44,864 bases of DNA from Alphaproteobacteria bacterium (GTDB lineage: Bacteria > Pseudomonadota > Alphaproteobacteria > Rhizobiales > JAJFHC01), in NCBI GenBank assembly GCA_021775805.1, contig JAJFHD010000069.1:1-44864 (forward strand), given 5' to 3'. The position numbers were made by a program, and so were the translations under genes. Shown in pieces: positions 8,482 to 15,973 of this stretch; position 1 is the stretch's first letter, and every line of letters begins with the position of its first letter. The notes beneath the pieces were generated by a model, which saw only the letters and a list, made by a program, of their open reading frames with translations, searched no databases and was not told where the DNA came from.

Positions 8482-9753
8482 GTGTCTGACAATACAGCAG
8501 ACGGCAAGACCGGCGGTCCGGCGGCAACCATCATTCTCGCCCTGACGCCCTTTATGCTGGGCTATTTCATGTCCTACCTGTACCGGTCGGTCAATGCTGT
8601 CGTCGCGCCAGACCTGGTCAAGGACATCTCCCTGGGTGCCAGCGAACTGGGCTTGCTGACGGCGGCCTATCTGTTCGCTTTCGCCCTGTTTCAGCTACCT
8701 CTGGGAATTCTGCTCGACAGGTATGGCCCGCGCAAGGTTCAGGCCGGGTTGCTGCTGTGCGCCGCCGTCGGGTCATTCTTCTTTGCGATCGGCGAAAGCG
8801 CGCTGACCCTGACCCTCGCCCGGGCCCTGATCGGGATCGGCTTTGCGGGCGGCCTGATGAGCGGCTTCAAGGCAGTCGTCGTCTGGGTTCCGGCGCAACG
8901 GCGTCCCCTGGCGAATGCCGTCGTCATGTCGGCTGGCGCCCTTGGACTGCTTGTGGCCACCGTTCCCATGGAGTACTCGGTGCAAGCCTTTGGCTGGCGC
9001 TCGGTTTTCCTGGGACTCACTGCGATTACAGCAGTTGTTGCGATGATTGTCTTTTTCGTTGTGCCCAAACGGTCTTCTGCCACCGTCGGTGGCACCGACA
9101 CGTTGATGCAATCTATCAAGGCGGTTGCCACCATATACTCGGACCGGTCTTTCTGGGTCCTTGCACCGTTGCTTGCCGCAACCGCCGGCGTGCAGATAGC
9201 GGTCCAGACCCTGTGGGCCGGCCCCTGGTTTCGCGATGTGGCCGGCCTCGACCGTGACGGGGTTGCCGTCTATCTTTTCATAGCGGGCGCGGCTTTCTTC
9301 TTCGGAACCCTGTTCAGCGGTGTCGTCGCCGACTGGTTCGGGCGGCGCGGGGTCAATGCCCTGACCGTGATGATCGGGTTCGTAATTCTTTTCATCGGCT
9401 CCCAGATCGGGATTGTCCTTGAATGGACACAAGCGGCAATCCCGCTGTGGATCGCCTTCGGCATGTCGGGCCAGGCCGTCGTTCTGGCGTTTCCGTGGCT
9501 GTCCGTCCATTTCGGTGAAAGACTGTCGGGCCGCGCCAACACCGCCATGAATCTGCTGATTTTTTCGTCGGCCTTCCTGGTTCAGTATCTTGTGGGGAGG
9601 ATCATCGACCTGTTCCCGCCGACGCCTTCAGGCGGCTATGCCCCGGAAGCCTACCAGATAGCCTTGGGCGCGTTCGCTGCCCTGCAGATTGCCGCTCTCT
9701 TGTGGTACTTTATCGGCAGATCAAAACTGGGCCATAAATTCGACAACACATAG
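8482..9753 (+). CDS. major facilitator superfamily transporter
   Basis: 423 residues from GTG 8482, which has AAGGAA seven bases upstream. About twelve hydrophobic segments span the length. The loop between helices 2 and 3 reads GILLDRYGPRKVQ, the classic MFS G-x-x-x-D-R/K-x-G-R-R motif, and a second copy (GVVADWFGRRGV) occurs in the second half. Inner-membrane secondary carrier; substrate unknown. Position directly after the decarboxylase suggests uptake of the amino acid or export of the amine (inference). Confidence 0.9.
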   Translation: MSDNTADGKTGGPAATIILALTPFMLGYFMSYLYRSVNAVVAPDLVKDISLGASELGLLTAAYLFAFALFQLPLGILLDRYGPRKVQAGLLLCAAVGSFFFAIGESALTLTLARALIGIGFAGGLMSGFKAVVVWVPAQRRPLANAVVMSAGALGLLVATVPMEYSVQAFGWRSVFLGLTAITAVVAMIVFFVVPKRSSATVGGTDTLMQSIKAVATIYSDRSFWVLAPLLAATAGVQIAVQTLWAGPWFRDVAGLDRDGVAVYLFIAGAAFFFGTLFSGVVADWFGRRGVNALTVMIGFVILFIGSQIGIVLEWTQAAIPLWIAFGMSGQAVVLAFPWLSVHFGERLSGRANTAMNLLIFSSAFLVQYLVGRIIDLFPPTPSGGYAPEAYQIALGAFAALQIAALLWYFIGRSKLGHKFDNT

Positions 9754-9821
9754 AACTCACATTCGTTCGGATCAGATGGCTGTGACGCAAGCCAGGCCTC
9801 GAACAACACAGGAGAAACACC

Positions 9822-10310
9822 ATGGCAACAGACACCAGACAGTGGCAGGTCTACCTGTCCGGCGAAATTCATACGGACTGGCGCGAGCAAATCGAAAACG
9901 GCGTTGCCTCGGCGGGTTTACCGGTGACGTTTTCCGCACCGGTCACCAATCACAGCTTCAGTGACGATTGCGGTGTCGAGATCCTTGGAGCGGAAAGCAA
10001 CAAGTTCTGGCACGATCACAAGGGCGCCCAGTTGAACGCGATCAGGACCCGCACGCTGATCGAAAAAGCCGACATTGTGATTGTCCGCTTTGGCGAGAAA
10101 TACAAGCAATGGAATGCGGCGTTCGATGCGGGCTATTCGGCCGCTCTAGGCAAGTCCCTGATCGTCATGCATGGCCCCGACCACCAGCATGCCCTCAAGG
10201 AAGTCGACGCCGCGGCCCTGGCGGTCGCCGAAACGCCCCAGCAGATCATCGACCTCCTGCGCTATGTGATCAAGGGCGACCTTGACGTCTCGAGGGCGGC
10301 AGCGGAGTAG
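9822..10310 (+). CDS. ytoQ: YtoQ-family protein (nucleoside 2-deoxyribosyltransferase-like fold)
   Basis: 162 residues starting at ATG 9822 after an AGGAGAAACACC ribosome site. It begins WQVYLSGEIHTDWREQI, the hallmark start of the YtoQ family, and continues with HSFSDDCGVEILG, KADIVIVRFGEKYKQWNAAFDAG and SLIVMHG. The fold is that of nucleoside 2-deoxyribosyltransferases, but the biochemical role of YtoQ proteins is not established. It is 68 bp after the MFS gene on the same strand and could be co-transcribed or independent. Confidence 0.88.
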   Translation: MATDTRQWQVYLSGEIHTDWREQIENGVASAGLPVTFSAPVTNHSFSDDCGVEILGAESNKFWHDHKGAQLNAIRTRTLIEKADIVIVRFGEKYKQWNAAFDAGYSAALGKSLIVMHGPDHQHALKEVDAAALAVAETPQQIIDLLRYVIKGDLDVSRAAAE

Positions 10311-10344
10311 CGCTGCAGGTTTCAAGATTCAATTCACCGCCCCC

Positions 10345-10505
10345 GGCACAGGCAGGTAGACGCCGGTTCAAGCCCGGCGAGCGGGCATTCGTTTCCCGTG
10401 CGCGATGCGGCACGCCAGTGCTGCGTCGCAGACACGGGATCGTAACGACCGCCGGCGCCTGAGTTTGGGACGATCCCTGTGTGCTTGTCCGGGAAACGGA
10501 CAGTT
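10345..10505. repeat. second locus of the palindromic mosaic repeat
   Basis: The 269-bp gap between ytoQ and the convergent acylase gene is filled by arms related to the 1.8-2.4 kb cluster: a TTTCCCGTGCGCGATGCGGC block with the GCGGCACGCCAGTGCTGC core (about 10392-10430), and a TGTCCGGGAAACGGACAG arm near 10486-10503. No gene is supported here. Its place between convergent genes fits a bidirectional transcript-end role. Confidence 0.7.
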
Positions 10506-10579
10506 GTTTGTTAGCGCCCGAAGATGACATAAGGGGCAGGTTTCCTCATCTTCAATTGTTTGTAGAGTGAACAGCTGGC

Positions 10580-12973
10580 CTACTGCGGCGGCTCCAGAAC
10601 CAGTTCTTCGGCACCCTGTGCTACCAGGTCTTCGCGAGTGCCGCCGATGGCGATCATTTCGCCGCGCCGCCAGCGCTGGACAAGATCACCCCAGTGGGGG
10701 CTGAGGATGTTGCCCGACTGGCCGGTGGCAATGATGAACCGCGAGTTCTCAGGGGTCTTCAGGTCATAAAGCGCGCGATATCCGGAACCGTGATTGTGGG
10801 CGAACGCCTGGTCGGAGTCGTTTAAAGGGCCGGCACCCCGATTCAGGGTGTAAAAACCGCCATCGGTTGCAAGCGAACGGTCGCTCCACCATGACAGCAC
10901 CGGTACCTGGGCAAACACGCTATGTTCCAGGGTCGCACGGTGGTGCTTGCCCCATTGCCAAAGGGCCATGTCCCGGCCCTGTTTCTGCTCGATCCAGTCG
11001 AGAGCCCTGACGAACGATTTCTCTATTGCCACCCGGCACTCTTCGACAACCGACCGGGTTGTCACGTCATCGCACCATCGGGAGTTTTGGCGCAGAAGGC
11101 GTTCGAGGAGCGGTGCGCGGTATCGTGCGAACTGCGGGTACACGCGGTTCATCTCATCCTTGAACAGCGCGCGATTGAGCTCGCGGAGCCAGGCGGTGTA
11201 GATCAGCGGCGCTGCGTGGTAGGCCGACATCTGCCTGTCCCAGTCTTTCAGAATGGTGAGGGCTGCCGCCTCACGTTCGCCGGCAAGCCCGGTATTCTCC
11301 AGCAACACCGGCAAAAGCATGTCGGCATCGGTTCCGTTGATGTCCTGCTGAATGGTGTGAAATACATCGAGGGTGTGTTTGGGGGCGTCATCCAGAAGCG
11401 TCTTCAGACGCCGGTAGCGTAGACCGTCCTGCCAATATTTTGTGATCGGCGGTGCCGTTTCGGCTTCCACGAGCCGGTTGTTGGCGTTGGCGACATATCC
11501 GGTTCCGGTTTGAACTGATTCGGGCAGGTCCTCAAAATCGATCCAGCCCTGCCAGTCATATTGTCCGGTCCAGCCGGGAAGCGGCAGCACGCCGGCGCCT
11601 TCCCGCCGGACTGGAATCGCGCCAGCAACGCGGGTTGCCACGGTTCCGGACGTGTCTGCGACAAAGAAGTTGAACACCGGCGATGTCATCAGCTTCATGG
11701 CATCGCGCGCCTGCGCCCAGGACGTGGCCCGCGACAATCCGTAGGCCGCCCCCATGCCGGTATCGGGCAGCTTGGCTGTGGCATAGGACAAAGCAACAAC
11801 GTGACCGTCAGGCAGCAACGATTTCAGGTCGGCATCGAGATCCGAAAGCACCGGCCCGTGGCGGGTAACGCGGTACTCGATCTTTCGCTTGTCCTCGCCC
11901 CGGATTGACAGGTCGAATTGCTTGACTTCGAAGGGTTTGGAGCCGCGGGGGATCAGGTAGTGGGACGGTGCCGTCGGATCCACGCGCTCAATAAAGAGGT
12001 CCTGGGTGTCGGCGCCCACAGAGGTCATCGCCCAGGCAATGTGGCCATTCTGGCCCATCACATGGAAGGGCAATCCGGGAATTGTCGCGCCGGTAACGTC
12101 GCGGTCGCCGACAACCGTCCGGGCAAGGTACCACAGGATCGGTGCATCAAGGCCCAAATGCGGATCGCTGGCAAGCAGCGCCCCACCGGTTGCCGTGCGC
12201 CCGGGCGCTGTTGCCCAGGCGTTCGATGCGCTCGTCACCGGCGTGAAGAAAGGCGCTGCATCCAGTAGAGGGTTCCACAATCGGGCGTTCTTGTCTTGCC
12301 AGACGTCTCGAAACACCGCTTCGTCTTCCACAGGCCAGTCATCAAACAAGGTCTCCAGGCGACCAGGTCCCAGGGTTCCCGAAAGGGCTGCATTAAGCCG
12401 TTCCCGCCGCATGTTGCCAGCAAGGCGCACGCTCATCAGTTTGGACACAAGGATGACATCCTCCGGTTTCCACAAACTCGGTTCGCTTCGCAGAACGGTG
12501 AACTCGAGCGGGACAACATGGAGGGTGCGGATATGGTGGTTGATACCGTCGGCATACGCCCTGATGGCCGTCTGAACGTCGGGTGCAAGGGCTGCAAAAT
12601 CGCTCGCCGACCGCTCGGCAAAACCCATCGCCCGCATGAACGTGTCGATCCTAACGGTGGCGGAGCCGACGACCTCGGACATGGTCCCGGAACCGATCCG
12701 TTTGAACGACTCCATCTGCCAGAGACGGTCCTGAGCGTGGACGAACCCAAGAGCGAATGACGCATCGGTGTCGTGATCGGCGAAGATATGCGGGACAGCA
12801 TTCTCGTCCCGGACGATCCTGACAGTTCCCTTCAGACCGTCCGCAGTCAAGGTGCCTTCAGTCTGCGGCAATGACGTTGCGGCATACCAACCGATTGCGA
12901 CGATTGCGGCTGTTGCCAAAAGCAGAAAGCCGATGAGTACGCGCCGCGATCGTCTTTTAACGCGATCCGTCAT
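10580..12973 (-). CDS. penicillin acylase family protein (Ntn-hydrolase)
   Basis: 797 residues, the usual length of an uncleaved penicillin amidase precursor. A basic N-terminus and hydrophobic segment (about residues 11-32) act as signal peptide or anchor, so it works in the periplasm. The alpha-chain motif DENAVPHIFADHDTDASFALGFVHAQDRLWQ is present from residue 56. The autocatalytic site lies at S250 in SASNAWA: cleavage there would expose Ser-Asn-x-Trp at the beta-chain N-terminus, followed by GGALLASDPHL. The family hydrolyses amide bonds in penicillins, N-acyl homoserine lactones or similar compounds; substrate is unpredictable from sequence. It follows the OmpA lipoprotein gene by 39 bp on the same strand, so the two are probably co-transcribed. 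Confidence 0.9.
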   Translation of the reverse strand: MTDRVKRRSRRVLIGFLLLATAAIVAIGWYAATSLPQTEGTLTADGLKGTVRIVRDENAVPHIFADHDTDASFALGFVHAQDRLWQMESFKRIGSGTMSEVVGSATVRIDTFMRAMGFAERSASDFAALAPDVQTAIRAYADGINHHIRTLHVVPLEFTVLRSEPSLWKPEDVILVSKLMSVRLAGNMRRERLNAALSGTLGPGRLETLFDDWPVEDEAVFRDVWQDKNARLWNPLLDAAPFFTPVTSASNAWATAPGRTATGGALLASDPHLGLDAPILWYLARTVVGDRDVTGATIPGLPFHVMGQNGHIAWAMTSVGADTQDLFIERVDPTAPSHYLIPRGSKPFEVKQFDLSIRGEDKRKIEYRVTRHGPVLSDLDADLKSLLPDGHVVALSYATAKLPDTGMGAAYGLSRATSWAQARDAMKLMTSPVFNFFVADTSGTVATRVAGAIPVRREGAGVLPLPGWTGQYDWQGWIDFEDLPESVQTGTGYVANANNRLVEAETAPPITKYWQDGLRYRRLKTLLDDAPKHTLDVFHTIQQDINGTDADMLLPVLLENTGLAGEREAAALTILKDWDRQMSAYHAAPLIYTAWLRELNRALFKDEMNRVYPQFARYRAPLLERLLRQNSRWCDDVTTRSVVEECRVAIEKSFVRALDWIEQKQGRDMALWQWGKHHRATLEHSVFAQVPVLSWWSDRSLATDGGFYTLNRGAGPLNDSDQAFAHNHGSGYRALYDLKTPENSRFIIATGQSGNILSPHWGDLVQRWRRGEMIAIGGTREDLVAQGAEELVLEPPQ

Positions 12974-13012
12974 CCGGGCATCGGTGGCATCAGGGATTTC
13001 AGCAGGTGGATG

Positions 13013-13663
13013 TTATGCCCGCACCGGGACGAGACGGATTTCGACACGACGATTCTGCGCCTTGCCCGACCCGCTTCGATTGCTGGCAATCGGCCGGCTT
13101 TCGCCGAATCCCGTAACCTGCAGCCTGCGGGGATCAACCCGCTGGGCCGAAAGGTAATTGGCCACAGAATCGGCACGGCGGTCTGAAAGATCCAGGTTGT
13201 AGGCAGCCGTACCATCACTGTCGGTGTGACCCTCGACGTTGACGATCGTGCGGTCAAACTCTTCCAGAACCAGGCCGACCGAGTTGAGCACCTCGTAAAA
13301 ACGCGGCTTGATGGTCGCCTGTCCTGAGGCAAACGTGATGTTGCTGGGCATGTTGAGAATAATATCGTCTCCGGCACGCGTAACGCTGACGCCGCTGTCT
13401 TGCAGACGTTCGCGCAGGGCGGCCTCCTGCCTGTCCATGTAGACCCCGACACCGCCACCCACGATGGCGCCGATGCCGGCACCGATAGCCGCGCCCCGGC
13501 CGCTGTTCTTGCTGACAAGCGCGCCGGTCAGGCCGCCAAGTATGGCGCCGATCCCGGCCCCCTTGCCGGTGTTGCTCACCTGTTCCTCACCGGTGTAGGG
13601 GTTGGTCGAACACGCTGCAACCACGAAAGTCGACGCGACTGCAAGTACCGCGAGTTTATTCAT
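13013..13663 (-). CDS. OmpA-family lipoprotein with glycine zipper
   Basis: 216 residues from ATG 13663, with GGAG seven bases upstream; four earlier in-frame codons precede this site and are excluded. A type II signal ends in VVAACS, placing the lipidated Cys at position 18. Residues about 33-78 are a glycine-zipper segment (GAGIGAILGGLTGALV, GAAIGAGIGAIVGGGVG), typical of YfiB/YiaD-type outer-membrane lipoproteins. The C-terminal half is an OmpA peptidoglycan-binding domain with VNVEGHTDSDGTAAYNLDLS and LSDRRADSVANYL and a terminal NRRVEI. It should anchor the outer membrane to the cell wall. Upstream partner of the acylase gene. Confidence 0.92.
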   Translation of the reverse strand: MNKLAVLAVASTFVVAACSTNPYTGEEQVSNTGKGAGIGAILGGLTGALVSKNSGRGAAIGAGIGAIVGGGVGVYMDRQEAALRERLQDSGVSVTRAGDDIILNMPSNITFASGQATIKPRFYEVLNSVGLVLEEFDRTIVNVEGHTDSDGTAAYNLDLSDRRADSVANYLSAQRVDPRRLQVTGFGESRPIASNRSGSGKAQNRRVEIRLVPVRA

Positions 13664-13858
13664 TGCTATCTCCACAACATCGCCGAGCGCCGCAAAATCC
13701 CGGATTCAACCGGTTCCAGCGCTACCAAAGCATTCTGCCGGGCAGCCTTCCGCGCAGGCCCCGGCTCTCAGTCTTGAACTAGTCCGCAAAAGTGGCACCT
13801 TTGTGGTTAGCCCTTGGTTAACAAAATGGAAACTGAGGCAACAATACACACATCGGGC

Positions 13859-14488
13859 CTAGTTTTCAGGCAATTTTTCCATGAGGTGCGCTATTGCCGC
13901 GGCACCGGGATCAGGTAACCGACGCATAGCCTCGATCGCCCCCGCCCGGTCCTCCATGCCCTTGTTCTGGGACAGCTTGCGGGTACCGTTGGCGGCCGTG
14001 ATTGTCATTTCTATACCAACGATCGCCCTTAACATGGCTGCCAGGCGCGCTGGGTCCATCTTGTCGGAAGTCCAGGGCTTCTTGGGCAACAGCAAGCGCT
14101 CGTGCACGGCACTGAGGTCGTCAACCATGGTCTTCGTCTCTTCACTGGAAAGGATCCTGCCCACGCCTTCGAGATGGACGGCGGTGTAGTTCCAGGTCGG
14201 CACCTGATTCTCCGCCACGTACCAGTCAGGCGAAACATAGGCATCGGCGCCGGCGACGATCAGGAGAATTTGATGCCCTTCCTCAATGGCGCGATGGATC
14301 GGGTTGGGCCGGGCCACGTGAAACCGGACGATCGCATCGTCCTGGTTTGATCCCCGAACCAGGAACGGCACGTGAGAGGCCTGCATCCCGGACGGATCTG
14401 CAACCACCACGGTTCCAAAGGCGCGCTCGCCGGCAAAGGCCAGCATCTCGGCCGTGTCGGCAACAGCAAAAAATGGCGGAGCGTACAT
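13859..14488 (-). CDS. PaiB-like FMN-binding split-barrel protein
   Basis: 209 residues starting MYAPPFF at ATG 14488, the canonical start of this family, so the six preceding in-frame codons are dropped. The protein shows the PaiB pattern: ASHVPFLV, a HVARPNPIH segment, ADAYVSPDWY, PTWNYTAVHLEG, and a C-terminal GIEMTITAANGTRKLSQNK. PaiB-type proteins have an FMN-binding split beta-barrel fold and were first described as negative regulators of sporulation and protease genes in Bacillus; in proteobacteria the role is mostly unproven. The first 27 codons are duplicated 3.4 kb away at 17814-17894. Confidence 0.9.
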   Translation of the reverse strand: MYAPPFFAVADTAEMLAFAGERAFGTVVVADPSGMQASHVPFLVRGSNQDDAIVRFHVARPNPIHRAIEEGHQILLIVAGADAYVSPDWYVAENQVPTWNYTAVHLEGVGRILSSEETKTMVDDLSAVHERLLLPKKPWTSDKMDPARLAAMLRAIVGIEMTITAANGTRKLSQNKGMEDRAGAIEAMRRLPDPGAAAIAHLMEKLPEN

Positions 14489-15083
14489 AGCCAACAGCTG
14501 CCTCACTTTATTTGTCTGACCTCAAAGTCGTATGCACCCGATGAGCAATGGCCACAAGAACCAATGCAGCCGAACAGCACAAAACCAATTGACGTGTTGA
14601 CCGGCAAACAAAGGAGCGTGTCAATTCACGGATGCGGTCGCGGGTTCATCATCCACGGTCCGGAAACAAGTTGCCGCAACGAGGCTGGAATTGCACATAT
14701 CGTTGCTGTGTCGGGCCTTCAAATATGCATTCAACGGCTGATAATGACGCTGACACCTGCAATCATGAATAGAAGTTGTCATTAGGATACGTATGCGCGA
14801 CTGAATTCGACACGAATTCATTTTTCAATTGTCACGGTCAAACGGACATGTTTCAATTCTGTCGTGTAGATTTAGAACACGGTTGATTTTGTTTCATTAT
14901 TTTAAAATTGAACACCGCGTAATATCGACAGATATTATGTTCGAAATAATTCGGCGATAGATTTATGGATGTGAAAAATTACGAGATATGAATTTTACAT
15001 GTAGTTGCTTTTGAACAGAAAAACCAATCGTCATGGCAACAACGGAACCAGCAAAATGGGCTGTATTCGGGAGGCGGTCTAAG
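14489..15083. other. AT-rich intergenic region without a supported gene
   Basis: About 595 bp. The first 300 bp have ordinary composition; from about 14760 to 15030 the sequence turns AT-rich (for example TTTTGTTTCATTATTTTAAAA), unlike the surrounding coding DNA. It contains no frame with recognisable protein features. It probably holds the promoter for the rightward lipoprotein-hydrolase genes and marks one edge of a foreign patch. Confidence 0.5.
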
Positions 15084-15455
15084 ATGAAATTGCAGGCGAC
15101 AATTTTGACGTTAGTGGCCGCACTCATGTTTGGCGGATGTGCCATCGTACATATCGACTCCGCCGACGGCAGGACAACAGTACAAAAACATTTCGGTGTT
15201 CTCGGCATAAAAGTGGAGCCGGCAAAAGGCACACAGGTTGTTGAAGCGACTGGTGTTGGCCTCACTGTGATGCAGAACAGCATGACACTGGGATATCAGG
15301 ATGTGAACACTGTCCAACTCGGGCGCGACTGCCTCGCCGCCTTTATCATCAACAACAAAGAACAACTCCTCAATGCAGAGAAAGTGGCACGGGAGGTTTC
15401 ATCTGTCTGCGCCGTTGACGGCGATTCAAGGTTCAAACAGGAGGAAAAATTATGA
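15084..15455 (+). CDS. small lipoprotein, unknown function
   Basis: 123 residues from ATG 15084, with GGGAGG about nine bases upstream. A basic-hydrophobic signal peptide ends in LMFGGC, a clear lipobox, so the mature protein is a lipid-anchored envelope protein of roughly 100 residues. The mature part (beginning AIVHIDSADGRTTVQKHFG) has conserved-looking spacing of a late Cys pair (GRDCLAAFI and VSSVCAVD) that could form a disulphide. I do not recognise the family. It overlaps the next lipoprotein gene by four bases, so the two are translationally coupled. Confidence 0.75.
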   Translation: MKLQATILTLVAALMFGGCAIVHIDSADGRTTVQKHFGVLGIKVEPAKGTQVVEATGVGLTVMQNSMTLGYQDVNTVQLGRDCLAAFIINNKEQLLNAEKVAREVSSVCAVDGDSRFKQEEKL

Positions 15456-15841
15456 GAACGCTCGCAGTTATCGGTCTGGGGCTTATGGCTGTTGGTTGTG
15501 CTGGGTACGGCGACAACCCGCCGTTGATCTTTGCCAACGTCAACAAGATCGGCATCGGCGCGTCGGCAACACTGCCAGACCAGGGCGGGGATCTGACCGT
15601 CGGCTACCGTTCGGCCAAGGCCGCAATCGTCCCGGTCACTGTCAGGGACGCAAACGGCAATGTGCGGGTTTTGACCGTTTCTCGCGGCGGACCGGCCAAC
15701 ACCGGCGCCTTTTCTACGTTCTCGCATTTTGAGGCCACCGCAGGGGCCGCCGCCGGTGCCACGGCCTGTCTGGGCGATACGTTTGCAACCGGCCTTGCCG
15801 CCCAAGCACTCGCAGCAGACCTGAAACATGTCTGCAAATGA
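15452..15841 (+). CDS. small lipoprotein, unknown function
   Basis: 129 residues from ATG 15452, preceded by AGGAGG inside the end of the upstream gene and overlapping its stop (ATGA). The signal peptide ends LMAVGCAGYG, a lipobox with Cys at 16. The mature domain contains FANVNKIGIGASATLPDQG and ends with two Cys (ATACLGDTF and LKHVCK), again suggesting a periplasmic disulphide. Family not recognised. Pairing with another lipoprotein and the peptidoglycan hydrolase downstream suggests a shared envelope task; immunity or chaperone roles are only a hypothesis. Confidence 0.75.
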   Translation: MRTLAVIGLGLMAVGCAGYGDNPPLIFANVNKIGIGASATLPDQGGDLTVGYRSAKAAIVPVTVRDANGNVRVLTVSRGGPANTGAFSTFSHFEATAGAAAGATACLGDTFATGLAAQALAADLKHVCK

Positions 15842-15973
15842 ATATATGAGATGACTGTTGAGGGTACCGGTGCGACGCCGTCGATCTGTCGTGAGCCCGG
15901 TGCGACACTGATCTAGGAATTTCGGAAGGTCTGCCAGCATCAAACAGACGAATGCAGCCAATTGGAGGTGAAG

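Noticed and set aside
10360..10380. GGTTCAAGCCCGG resembling a tRNA T-loop
   Set aside because: No cloverleaf can be built around it; it is part of the mosaic repeat.
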